Source: Ooceraea biroi (Eukaryota; Arthropoda; Insecta; Hymenoptera; Formicidae). Taken from it: DNA of 64,000 bases. Below, in pieces: positions 1-11,280 of the stretch. The notes under the pieces were generated by a model, which was given only the letters and a program-made list of their open reading frames with translations, had not been told where the DNA came from and did not search any database. The stretch covers positions 6,574,136 through 6,638,135 of the forward strand of contig NC_039518.1 of the NCBI RefSeq assembly GCF_003672135.1, read 5' to 3'. The stretch's first letter is position 1. Each line of letters begins with the position of its first letter. The position numbers and the translations under genes were made by a program.

Positions 1-604
1 AAGAGAATTTGTAGAATCTGCACAAAACGGCCAATATTTATGTGTTGCAATCGAAAACCGGGAAAGTGTTTCTGTTATTTACAATGAATAAGTGCAATAC
101 TCTACAAGAAATATTAAAAGGTATGGAAATGTCTTATCTCGAATCTTATTTCTCGAGTAAGTATATTGTATATACTTACTTACATTTCCATGTCTTTTAA
201 TATTTCTTGTAGAGTATTGCACTTATTCATTGTAAATAACAGAAACACTTTCCCGATTTTCGATTGCAACACATAAATATTGGCCGTTTTATCCGAATAA
301 AGGACGCAGAAGCGCCGAGTCGACGAGCGACTGTGAGAAAATGATGCGTCGACATCGACAAAGCCTACTATAAAGTGGCGCTAATATCAAATTATTCTGC
401 ATACAAGAATATATAAGCATAAATGTGTACATGTTACTCTTGTCTCAAGACAGTAAAACAATCCTATTTAATTCGAGAGAGAAGAATCGAAATTACTGAT
501 TTAAATAAAAAATTGTTTTATTCTCATATTTTTTATACTTGTAATACGATTAAATTAGTGAAGAATATTTTTCGTCTTGTTATCAGAAATCCTTTCTGAG
601 GGTG
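1..604 (+). mobile_element. Fold-back MITE-like element, copy 1 (5' end outside window)
   Basis: This is the right part of an 858-bp non-autonomous element found again at 903-3043 and, inverted, at 45119-45976. Its right end reads CTTTCTGAGGGTG and is followed by TA (605-606). It contains a large imperfect inverted repeat: roughly 24-130 pairs with 183-288 around a ~50-nt loop, which would give a ~105-bp hairpin. The loop sequence at 160-180 is an unoccupied version of the site where a mariner sits in copy 2. No open frame encodes a recognisable protein. The TIR and TA flank suggest a DNA transposon of TA-targeting type, but the superfamily is not established. Confidence 0.7.
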
Positions 605-902
605 TAGTATCATGCATTATACGTAACAACATTTTTATCTCTCTACATCGATAACGAAGAATTCTCGCGTGGGAAGAAGACATGTCGCGACGTTCACAAT
701 TAATCATAAATTCACTCATTAACGCACCGCTTATGCAACAAGCCTCAACTCTCCCAGAGACACGTCAGTATATAGGTGTCTCTGTCAAAAAGCAACGAAA
801 CGGTACGAACGCGGTTGCAATCCGCTTCGCTGGTGCAAGCGATGGAACTCGCCCGCGCCGAGCAGCAAATGCGGCTCGCATACTCGCGCGGATGCGTACG
901 TA
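605..902. other. Unique spacer between fold-back copies
   Basis: About 300 bp of apparently single-copy sequence, GC-rich towards its right side. It contains an 82-codon open frame (682-930) that runs into the next element's TIR. I see no domain, codon signature or homology clue, so I treat that frame as chance. Confidence 0.5.
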
Positions 903-1336
903 CACCCACAGAAAAGATCTCTGGACTTAATGCTATTACTCTTTAATCTATCATAAAAGAAGATCGCTATAGCGACAATCATATTTATTATTGAAAAGAA
1001 GCATATTTTAATCTCGAATAGAAAATTCGAAAATCTAGATTTAAATAATCTTGGTGCTATTCATTAATTTTCCCAGAAGGATTTAGATAAAAATTTCTAG
1101 CAAGTTCAAAATATTCTTGATTTAAGAATATTGTGAGATCTAAAAGACATCTTATTCTATTCTTCTAAGAGAATTTGTAAAATCTGCATAAAACGGCCAA
1201 TATTTATGTGTTGCAATCGAAAACCGGGAAAGTGTTTCTGTTCTTTACAATGAATAAGTGCAATACTCTACAAGAAATATTAAAAGGTATGGAAATGTCT
1301 TATCTCGAATCTTATTTCTCGAGTAAGTATATTGTA

Positions 1337-2617
1337 TTGGGTCGTCCGGAAAGTTCGTGCCGATTTTTAATAGATGGCGTTGGAACATGTCTGAATATAT
1401 CAATGTTATTGAAAACATACGATTTATATATACTTAAAGGTGACATTTCAACGCATCTTTAGGAAAACAGTTGTTTCAGATAAATTGATTCGTGTCAGTT
1501 TTGTACTCTTTTGAAGATGGAAGAAAACAAAGAACATTTTAGACACTTGATGCTTTTCTATTACCGGAAAGGCAAAAATGCCTCACAAGCAACAAATTCG
1601 ATATGTTCTGTTTACGGAGAAGGCGCTTTAGCTGAAAGAACCGTACGTAAGTGGTTCGCTAAGTTTAGAGCTGGTGATTTTAACCTTAAAGACCAAGAAC
1701 GCTCGGGCAGACCCTCTACTACTGATGATGACCAAATCAAGACACTGATCGAGAATAACCCGCGCTACACGACACGTGAATTAGCAGAGGTACTGAAAAT
1801 ATCGAAAACCACTGTCCACGATCATGTAGTGAAGCTTGGTTACGTAAGTCGCTATGATGTATGGGTTCCGCATAATTTGGCCGTAAAAATTTAATGGATC
1901 GCATTTCCATCTGCGACTCGCTGTACAAGCGCAACGAAAACGTACCATTTTTGAAGCAATTAGTGACGGGTGACGAAAAATGGATCATTTACAACAATGT
2001 GGAACGAAAAAGATCCTGGGGTAAGCGAAATGAACCAGCATTAACCACTCCGAAAGCCGGCCTTCATCCAAAAAAAGTCATGCTCTGTGTCTGGTGGGAT
2101 TGGAAAGGAATCCTATATTATGAGCTCCTACCACACAACCAAACGATAAATGCAGATAAGTACTGCTCGCAACTGGACGAATTAAAGACAGCGATTCAGG
2201 AAAAACGTCCAGAATTAGCTAATAGGAAGGGCGTCGTGTTCCATCAGGACAATGCCAGACCTTATGTTTCTTTGACTACCCGACAAAAATTGTTGGAGTT
2301 TGGCTGGGATGTGCTACCTCACCCACCGTATTCACCAGACATTGCACCTTCAGACTTTCACTTATTTAGGTCTTTGCAAAATTCTCTTAGCGGCAAGAAC
2401 TTCAACTGTTTGATCGACATAAAAAACCACCTTGAGGAACTTTTCGCCGAGAAACCTAAGAAGTTCTGGGAGAATGGAATCTTCCAGTTGCGTGAAGATG
2501 GACAAAGGTTGTGAAAGAAAACGGTGCATACATAAGTCAATAAATATTTATCGACATAAAAAAATGTTGCCTTTGAATTTTCCTTCAAAATCGGCACGAA
2601 CTTTCCGGACGACCCAA
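1337..2617 (+). mobile_element. Mariner family A, copy 1 (1281 bp)
   Basis: Both ends carry the TIR starting TTGGGTCGTCCGGAAAG, identical over about 28 bp, with TA on each side (1335-1336, 2618-2619). The empty site survives in the sister fold-back copy at about 160-180, so the insertion point and the TA duplication can be read directly. Length and TIR size are typical of mariner elements. It carries a frameshifted transposase. Confidence 0.95.
1517..2514 (+). pseudogene. Mariner A1 transposase, frameshifted
   Basis: A mariner transposase binds the element's TIRs and cuts and pastes it in the nucleus. The ATG at 1517 opens a frame with the N-terminal helix-turn-helix region (WFAKFRAGDF, RSGRPSTTDD) and a WVPHNL linker motif, closing at 1892-1894. 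The catalytic half continues in another frame from 1894: TGDEKW (first Asp), QDNARPY (second Asp, with Tyr where other copies have His) and SPDIAPSDFHLF (third Asp, D34D spacing). The break lies in an A-run just before the TTTAATGG motif and is shared with copies A2 and A3. A second one-base loss near 2495 scrambles the last residues. Without breaks the protein would be about 342 aa, normal for the family. It is inactive as it stands. Confidence 0.92.
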
Positions 2618-3045
2618 TATATACTTACTTACATTTCCATATCTTTTAATATTTCTTGTAGAGCATTGCACTTATTCATTGTAAATCTTTCCCGATTTTC
2701 GATTGTAACACATAAATATTGGCCGTTTTATCCGAATAAAGGACGCAGAAGCGCCGAGTCGACGAGCGACTGCGAGAAAATGATGCGTCGACATCGACAA
2801 AGCCTACTATAAAGTGGCGCTAATATCAAATTATTCTACATAGAAGAATATATAAGCATAAATGTGTACATGTTACTCTTGTCTAAAGACAGTAAGACAA
2901 TCTTATTTAATTCGAGAGAGAAGAATCGAAATTACTGATTTAAATAAAAAATTGTTTTATTTTCATATTTTTTATACTTGTAATACGATTAAATTAGTCA
3001 AGAATATTTTTCGTCTTTTTATCAGAAATCCTTTCTGAGGGTGTA

Positions 3046-5129
3046 GTTACTTGACAGAAAATAAATCGTGTACTGATGCTTTTATGGCAAAATGCAAGAA
3101 TTCTGCGGTTACTACCGATGGCTTATATTTTGAACGCTTCATAATAATTATTGACTAGGCAATAATTTTGCGTGACAATATGACCGACAGTATTTTAACC
3201 GCGACGCGATGTATAACTCATTCTAAGTAACCGAAAAAATATCTGTTGGTTCGAGCGAGATTCAAAACTCTTTCCGCACGCATCTGCATGCATAAATCCT
3301 GCAATCTTCTGTAATTCAACGAATACTAAAAGCTAGGCCATATTTTTTTCTGCCGCTCGCCCGCGAAGCGCGTCGATTATTGACGAGAATTCGGCCAGTC
3401 GCCAAGTTTGAAAGTTTAAATTCGTAAACTACGTGAGCACTCTCGCCGCCCTCCGCGAGAGTGCTCGATTTATCCGCTGGGATCCCGTGACTTGCTCTGA
3501 CATAGCCGTGCGATTTGTATAATACTTTTTCGTGCGCGTCGCGCGCGCACCACGCCGCTCACCATCGGAAATCACACGCAGATCCGGGGGGGTTGTACAC
3601 CCTGTCGGCGTTGCGACCGGGAGACCCCCGAAAGAGTCGGAGGAGGCGCGTTTCTGTCGGTGTAATTCGATAAACGAGTGCGTCGATGGTCGGCCGGGGC
3701 GAGCGACGGAAGGCAAGCAGGCAATTGGCATCGATACTTTTCGATAGGTCGACGCGTGTACGGCACCCCGATCCGGTTCGTTTCCCCGAGTGCTTTCACG
3801 GTTCGGCAGAGAACCGGAGGGAAGGAGAGAAAACGAGAGGGTGCGAGGAAGAGCCAACAGGAAGGGGCTGACGGGATAGAAAGGCGAAGGAGGAGGAGGA
3901 GGAGGATAGGGGGGTTGGGGTTGAGGTAGTGAGAGAAGAGGGTTGAAGGACGGGGAACGGCGAGAGGTAGCCGTGGAGAACATTCGCGTGGAGACGATGC
4001 GGGGGACGTTAGCCGCGGTAATTAGTGAGAACGTATCGTAATTAGAGAAAATGCCACGTTTAATTGCTAATTGAGTTTCTGGCTGATGCGAGATCTAATT
4101 TTAATCACCTAATTACGTGACTACAGGCTGCGGGCTACGGGTAGCCGCCGCCGCCGCCGCCGCTACCACCCTCGACCTCCTGCGAATGTGCCTGGCTACC
4201 GTGGCGTTCCGCGGCCGTGTAGTAAGTATGCAGTCTAGCCGAATTGTAACGGGTGATACGCTGCCGGTGCTGGTTAAAGACCGGAACACTTCGTGGAAGC
4301 CGGCCCCGGAAGTCAGTAGCTCGCGACGCGTGTCGTGTATGATACGCCAGCATCAAGGAGACCGGGGAATTCTTCAGCATCCGAGATTGTCGCCTTGACC
4401 GACATCTTCCTTCGCCTCCACGCTCGTCTCGTTACATTGGACCATCCCCCCGTCGCGTTTTTTACGTTAATTATTATTATTATAATACGCAACGATATTA
4501 TCGGAGTATCTCGCGATGAGAAGTGACACGCAAACGTGAATCATCGTTTCGTTACGTACTCTTGCCGCCAACGAGAGCGGCGAGAGTACAGAGCGACCTC
4601 GTTTGTTCTTTGTTTCTTCCTTTCTTTTCAAGGTGCATCCCCGAGGTCAGAAGTATGAATACCAGTTGGGTTAATGAAGCCTCCGTGGGAAACGCGGCAG
4701 ACTGCTCGCTTTGCGTATCGAGACACACGGTATACGGGCTCGTAACTTCCAGTCAGTCTCCTTCGTACGTGTATACGTACGTACATTCGGAGCGAATACG
4801 GGGAAATGTGGTTAGAAATTACATGCCGGGCGCTTATATACAGCGCACCGAGCGCGTGGAACAGGGGGGCTCTTATTAACGCGCGTATTAGCTTTGCCGA
4901 CTCACCCTTCTAATCTATACCCGACCTCGCGCCACGCGATTATTGGTTTCACGCGAGGACGGGTAGCTACATTATGCCTATGGGCTGATGCTAATTTCGG
5001 ATACGGCCCCGTTTCTAATCTGCGGATTCGCCGGCCTCTTTATTAGCGAATTCACGGGACACCGGTTGTACGCGTGTACCGCGTCTCGTGCTTTTATTGA
5101 TGATCGTACGTCATCATATTCATTGATAT
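3046..5129. other. Unique GC-rich region, no recognised gene
   Basis: This segment contains a perfect 11-bp stem (3435-3445 with 3456-3466, 10-nt loop), a GGA microsatellite (about 3886-3906), a GCC run (about 4146-4164) and a TTA/TAT run near 4470. Overlapping frames of up to 184 codons (3429-3983, minus strand) are low-complexity Pro/Ser/Arg and overlap frames on the other strand, as expected of GC-rich non-coding DNA. A donor-like GTAAGTATG lies at 4222. A 5' UTR or promoter is possible but not shown. Confidence 0.4.
3435..3466. repeat. Perfect 11-bp hairpin
   Basis: GAGCACTCTCG (3435-3445) is exactly complementary to CGAGAGTGCTC (3456-3466), with a 10-nt loop. There is no T-run after it, so it is not a simple terminator. 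Its role is unknown. Confidence 0.6.
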
Positions 5130-8100
5130 TGTAAGAGGCGAAAAATAACTAGGAGACTGCCTTAGATTTGAACTCGAACTCTCCGGGATCCCTGGTTCAC
5201 ACGCCTAGGTCTTAGGCTGTACGGCCAATACACCTCCTGTTGTGATCAACTTGTTTTCATTCCGATCCTCTATACGACCTGTCAGTCTCGACTATCTTTC
5301 CAGATCTTACAGCTCGGCCAGCCTGGCATTACATTCGTCCCCGAATGTCTCCAAATCGTCGGTTCACTCCACTTGAGTCCCTCCCAACCTACATTTTTGG
5401 TTCACTCTTCTGAGTCCCTCCCAACCTCCATGTTGGTTCACTCTTCTGAGTCCCTCCCAACCTCCATGTTGGTTCACTCCTCTGAATCCTTCCCAATCTC
5501 CATGTTGGTTCACTCCTCTGCTGAGTTCGTCCGACCTCCATGTTCAGGCTTCACTACCGGCCAGCTGCTTCTCAACTCCCTCCTCTCCGAGGGGTAGCGG
5601 ATGAATCTCAACTGTCTTCGAGGGGTAGCGGATTTTATCCCACTTCTGAATTGTAAGAGGCGAAAAATAACTAGGAGACTGCCTTAGATTTGAACTCGAA
5701 CTCTCCGGGATCCCTGGTTTACACGCCTAGGTCTTAGACCGTACGGCCAATACTCCTACTGTTGTGATCAACTTGTTTTCATTCCGATCCTCTATACGAC
5801 CTGTCAGTCCTGACTATCTTTCCAGATCTTACAGCTCGGCCAGCCTGACATTACATTCGTCCCCGAATGTCTCCAAATCGTCGGTTCACTCCACTTGAGT
5901 CCCTCCCAACATCCATTTTTGGTTCACTCTTCTGAGTCCCTCCCAACATCCATTTTTGGTTCACTCTTCTGAGTCCCTCCCAACCTCCATGTTGGTTCAC
6001 TCCTCTGAGTCCCTCCCAACCTTCATGTTGGTTCACTCCTCCGAGTCCTTCCCAATCTCCATGTTGGTTCACTCCTCTGAGTCCGTCCCGACCTCCATGT
6101 TCAGGCTTCACTACCGGCCAGCTGCTTCTCAACTCCCTCCTCTCCGAGGGGTAGCGGATGAATCTCAACTGTCTTCGAGGGGTAGCGGATTTTATCCCAC
6201 TTCTGAATTGTAAGAGGCGAAAAATAACTAGGAGACTGCCTTAGATTTTAACTCGAACTCTCCGGAATCCCTGGTTTACACGCCTAGGTCTTAGACCGTA
6301 CGGCCAATACTCCTACTGTTGTGATCAACTTGTTTTCATTCCGATCCTCTATACGACCTGTCAGTCTTGACTATCTTTCCAGATCTTACAGCTCGGCCAG
6401 CCTGACATTACATTCGTCCCCGAATGTCTCCAAATCGTCGGTTCACTCCACTTGAGTCCCTCCCAACCTCCATTTTTGGTTCACTCTTCTGAGTCCCTCC
6501 CAACCTCCATGTTGGTTCACTCCTCTGAGTCCTTCCCAATCTCCATGTTGGTTCACTCCTCCAAGTCCTTCCCAATCTCCATGTTGGTTCACTCCTCTGA
6601 GTCCGTCCCGACCTCCATGTTCAGGCTTCACTACCGGCCAGCTGCTTCTCAACTCCCTCCTCTCCGAGGGGTAGCGGATGAATCTCAACTGTCTTCGAGG
6701 GGTAGCGGATTTTATCCCACTTCTGAATTGTAAGAGGCGAAAAATAACTAGGAGACTGCCTTAGATTTTAACTCGAACTCTCCGGGATCCCTGGTTCACA
6801 CGCCTAGGTCCTTAGGCTGTACGGCCAATACTCCTACTGTTGTGATCAACTTGTTTTCATTCCGATCCTCTATACGACCTGTCAGTCTCGACTATCTTTT
6901 CAGATCTTACAGCTCGGCCAGCCTGACATTACATTCGTCCCCGAATGTCTCCAAATCGTCGGTTCACTCCACTTGAGTCCCTCCCAACATCCATTTTTGG
7001 TTCACTCTTCTGAGTCCCTCCCAACATCCATTTTTGGTTCACTCTTCTGAGTCCCTCCCAACCTCCATGTTGGTTCACTCCTCTGAGTCCCTCCCAACCT
7101 TCATGTTGGTTCACTCCTCCGAGTCCTTCCCAATCTTCATGTTGGTTCACTCCTCTGAGTCCGTCCCGACCTCCATGTTCAGGCTTCACTACCGGCCAGC
7201 TGCTTCTCAACTCCCTCCTCTCCGAGGGGTAGCGGATGAATCTCAACTGTCTTCGAGGGTAGCGGATTTTATCCCACTTCTGAATTGTAAGAGGCGAAAA
7301 ATAACTAGGAGACTGCCTTAGATTTGAACTCGAACTCTCCGGGATCCCTGGTTCACACGCCTAGGTCCTTAGGCTGTACGGCCAATACTCCTACTGTTGT
7401 GATCAACTTGTTTTCATTCCGATCCTCTATACGACCTGTCAGTCTCGACTATCTTTTCAGATCTTACAGCTCGGCCAGCCTGACATTACATTCGTCCCCG
7501 AATGTCTCCAAATCGTCGGTTCACTCCACTTGAGTCCCTCCCAACATCCATTTTTGGTTCACTCCTCTGAGTCCCTCCCAACCTTCATGTTGGTTCACTC
7601 CTCCGAGTCCTTCCCAATCTCCATGTTGGTTCACTCCTCTGAGTCCGTCCCGACCTCCATGTTCAGGCTTCACTACCGGCCAGCTGCTTCTCAACTCCCT
7701 CCTCTCCGAGGGGTAGCGGATGAATCTCAACTGTCTTCGAGGGGTAGCGGATTTTATCCCACTTCTGAATTGTAAGAGGCGAAAAATAACTAGGAGACTG
7801 CCTTAGATTTGAACTCGAACTCTCCGGGATCCCTGGTTCACACGCCTAGGTCCTTAGGCTGTACGGCCAATACTCCTACTGTTGTGATCAACTTGTTTTC
7901 ATTCCGATCCTCTATACGACCTGTCAGTCTCGACTATCTTTTCAGATCTTACAGCTCGGCCAGCCTGACATTACATTCGTCCCCGAATGTCTCCAAATCG
8001 TCGGTTCACTCCACTTGAGTCCCTCCCAACATCCATTTTTGGTTCACTCTTCTGAGTCCCTCCCAACATCCATTTTTGGTTCACTCTTCTGAGTCCCTCC

Positions 8101-8992
8101 CAACCTCCATGTTGGTTCACTCCTCTGAGTCCCTCCCAACCTTCATGTTGGTTCACTCCTCCGAGTCCTTCCCAATCTTCATGTTGGTTCACTCCTCTGA
8201 GTCCGTCCCGACCTCCATGTTCAGGCTTCACTACCGGCCAGCTGCTTCTCAACTCCCTCCTCTCCGAGGGGTAGCGGACGAATCTCAACTGTCTTCGAGG
8301 GGTAGCGGATTTTATCCCACTTCTGAATTGTAAGAGGCGAAAAATAACTAGGAGACTGCCTTAGATTTGAACTCGAACTCTCCGGAATCCCTGGTTTACA
8401 TGCCTAGGTCTTAGACCGTACAGCCAATACTCCTACTGTTGTGATCAACTTATTTTCATTCCGATCCTCTATACGACCTGTCTGTCTCGACTATCTTTTC
8501 AGATCTTACAGCTCGGCCAGCCTGACATTACATTCGTCCCCGAATGTCTCCAAATCGTCGGTTCACTCCACTTGAGTTCCTCCCAACATCCATTTTTGGT
8601 TCACTCTTCTGAGTCCCTCCCAACATCCATTTTTAGTTCACTCTTCTGAGTTCCTCCTAACCTCCATGTTGGTTCACTCCTCTGAGTCCGTCCCGACCTC
8701 CATGTTCAGGCTTCACTACCGGCCAGCTGCTTCTCAACTCCCTCCTCTCCGAGGGGTAGCGGACGAATCTCAACTGTCTTCGAGGGGTAGCGGATTTTAT
8801 CCCACTTCTGAATTGTAAGAGGCGAAAAATAACTAGGAGACTGCCTTAGATTTGAACTCGAACTCTCCGGGATCCCTGGTTCACACGCCTAGGTCTTAGG
8901 CTGTACGGCCAATACTCCTGTTGTGATAAACTTGTTTTCATTCCGATCCTCTATACGACCTGTCTGTCTCGACTATCTTTCCAGATCTTACA
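5130..8992 (+). repeat. Satellite array 1: 485-558-bp units with 36-bp minisatellite
   Basis: Seven full units start at TGTAAGAGGCG (5130, 5652, 6209, 6729, 7286, 7771, 8329), followed by a partial one at 8814 ending CAGATCTTACA at 8992. Unit lengths of 522, 557, 520, 557, 485, 558 and 485 differ in steps of about 36 bp. Each unit contains a variable number of a 36-bp repeat (GGTTCACTCCTCTGAGTCC-like). The array begins TGTAAGA and ends TCTTACA, an inverted pair, with ATAT outside both (5126-5129, 8993-8996). That suggests it is bounded by one transposon's ends. The VHSSES-type and reverse-strand GVNQHGGWEGL-type frames are translations of the minisatellite, not credible genes. Confidence 0.9.
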
Positions 8993-11280
8993 ATATGAAT
9001 AAATTCCCGATTTTATTCTATCATACTTTGGACCACTCTTCCAACTCGCTCGCATTTTCTACAGGAATCGTTAAGCAAAAGAATAATACGGTTTATTTTA
9101 GAGATTGTCAGACAAGTTGGATGATCAGACGATTAGAGAGACGTGGCGTGCATCTTGAAAGCGCGTGGTATAACATCGAGTCGTGAGACATTGTTACGTG
9201 ATTAAGGTATTATCGGTTCGAACACACAAACGTGTAACGTACACGCGGTTAACCGAGTGACCAGTAATAAGCGGCGTCTAACGAAGATAATTGAGTTACC
9301 GTGATTCCATCGTCGTTTATGGAAAATATACCGAAATTTTAGTTTACCTTAAAAGCCTTCACTTTCCCTCAAACGTCCCGGGTAATGACATTGAAAAATC
9401 ACATTAGAGACGATGAAAGGGAGTGCGGGACAGAGTTCGTTCGCTACCGAGTCGCCGGCTCTTGCTTTTCCTTCCATTTAAAATAAAAATGCCGCTATCG
9501 GACCAGACTTTTAATTCAAAACTCGTCTAGCGACTCGATTTTGCAATCACTTTACCTTACTAACTCCCTCGTTCAATCGTTGCTAGAAAACTATTTTTAT
9601 GTCTTATTCGCGTTTTTGCGTCAAACTTTCCGCTTTATTTTTCGTATCTTGTAATCTACGAGTCACTGTACAGACTGCAACGAACATGTAAATACATGCA
9701 AATTTCTTGAGCGATGTAACGCTGGATAATTCACTTCTCTCGTCATCAGAATCGTTTTAATCGCAACAGTATAGTGCAGTAAACCAATTATTAAAGAATC
9801 TTAATACTAAACAAGAACGCAACGTTAAAATCATATATATCATTACTCACGTAAAAAACAATAAGTATCTGCAAGATAAAGGACAAACCGGAATCACGTC
9901 AGGAACATTCGTCAAACACTCGTTGACGGCTCATGAAGGGTCCAGTCCTCAAAGAAGCGAATCGCACAAAAAGGGGTCGCGCCGCGAGGTAACCTTAGAC
10001 AATTACTAATTTCAAGTTAACTCCCGGCGCCCTCGTCCGTTCCGGCTGCTTTTTAATGCCGGTCAAAACCGCCGAGAGAGTCGCCGGTTCACAAAGCACG
10101 GACGAGCCCGCTCGTCGACAACGAGAGCCCGTAATTAAAAATGTCAAAGTACCCGAGAAGGGACCGCCTAAGAAGTGCTCGTAATTCTTGAGCACCTTAT
10201 TCGTGCGCGTGGCCGTCGGTCCTAGCTTCCACCCAGGGAACGACTCTCAAGATCGATAGGTCGTGCCCCGGTTAAGGTTCCCCTGGTGGAATTATCATCG
10301 GCCGCGTGTGTGACGCCCGAGAGCCAAGCTAGGGTTAAGCAACGCCGGATGCGTTCACTATAGTGCTATCACATCACGCGATCAACGGTGGCAGTGTCAT
10401 TCAAGCATTCCGACAAGTGAAACCATGAAATCCGGGAAGTCGATTAAAACTTTGTACGAGAGTTCCAAGTGTTCCCGATCGAGAAGACTTCGCTCAGAGA
10501 GGAAGAGAGAGCATCTGATGATTTTTGTGAATGGTCTGGTGGTCTCCTTCAGTTTTCGTTCTCCGAATCATGTGATTCTCATGGTGGATTCTGTGGATGA
10601 AATCTGCGACATCTTGTAAAAAATGACTGAGAATTTATTCGCTGGGATGACTTCACGATTTCTGCCCAAAGACGGGATATTATAGCTGTTCGTTCCCGCT
10701 TGTGGATGCTCGAGTATCACGTTGGGACCGACGGTAACGAGTACCTTCAGCTCTTGTCACGTTTACCAGCCACATGATTCACCCCTGGCATCTCATAATG
10801 AATCGTGAATAATCGCGTAGAATCGAGATTAGACGCGGTTAACGTGAGGAGACAAGAAGGTTGCTGAACTCGGTTCGCATCGATCTTACGTTGATCTGGC
10901 TGTGCCTTCTTGGGGCCTCTCTAGCCTGTTCCAAGGTGGCCGGGACCCAGCTTAGCAAGCGCGACCATTGAACGAAATACATTTTTGATCTTGAAATTTT
11001 CGTGAATAATGTCGTGTCTGATAATTCAACCGTGTGCAAGCCATCAAGATGATGACTATTTATCGCTGAAAGAGTGACGATCACATTTTGCTGAACGGTG
11101 CGCGCGCGATTAATTAACTGTGCCATCGCGAATGAACGTGATATCGAGAGTGCAAATTGATGGGTGAATTAACTATATCTTTGTGAGTGAGTGAATGCCA
11201 TGAAGGAGTAGCCATCGATGGACCGCTGAGAGGAGGGAAAGGTCCAGAGAAGCAATTATGGGTTGAGTAATCGAAATATA
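8993..11280. other. Unique region, no recognised gene
   Basis: AT- and GC-balanced sequence without transposon ends that I can identify. Nested inverted repeats lie at 10221-10333. A 64-codon frame (10425-10619) follows a purine-rich leader, but it has no recognisable domain. The 9001-9186 frame is fused to satellite sequence and is a chance frame. Confidence 0.4.
10221..10333. repeat. Nested inverted repeats
   Basis: TTCCACCCAGGGAAC (10227-10241) is nearly complementary to GTTCCCCTGGTGGAA (10277-10291). Outside it, CCTAGCTT (10221-10228) pairs with AAGCTAGG (10326-10333). Together they could fold into a cruciform or RNA stem. No known RNA family is recognised. Confidence 0.4.

Larger units (their letters stand above)
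903..3043 (+). mobile_element. Fold-back element copy 2, interrupted by mariner A1
   Basis: The left end CACCCACAGAAAAGAT and right end CTTTCTGAGGGTG form an imperfect ~20-bp TIR, flanked by TA at 901-902 and 3044-3045. Subtracting the 1281-bp mariner and its duplicated TA leaves 858 bp, the same length as the inverted copy at 45119-45976. The inner hairpin arms are about 1191-1297 and 2632-2731, with an 11-bp gap in the right arm compared with copy 1. The element is non-coding. Confidence 0.8.

Noticed and set aside
1892..1896. Programmed ribosomal frameshift at the mariner A junction
   Set aside because: The frame-0 codons around the A-run do not form a good slippery heptamer with re-pairing in both sites. 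A shared inactivating indel is simpler, though I keep transcript slippage as an open test.
3429..3983. 184-codon minus-strand frame
   Set aside because: Low-complexity Pro/Ser/Arg, overlapping equally long frames on the other strand, with part encoded by a GGA microsatellite. Typical of GC-rich non-coding DNA.
5373..8333. Repeated frames with VHSSESLPTSM-type and, on the other strand, GVNQHGGWEGL-type repeats that could be a secreted repeat protein
   Set aside because: They are translations of a 36-bp minisatellite inside a non-coding satellite, present on both strands and interrupted in every unit. A 36-bp period keeps any frame open by default.
5130..8992. CRISPR-like array (regular ~36-bp repeats)
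   Set aside because: Repeats are directly adjacent without unique spacers, and the DNA is eukaryotic in character.
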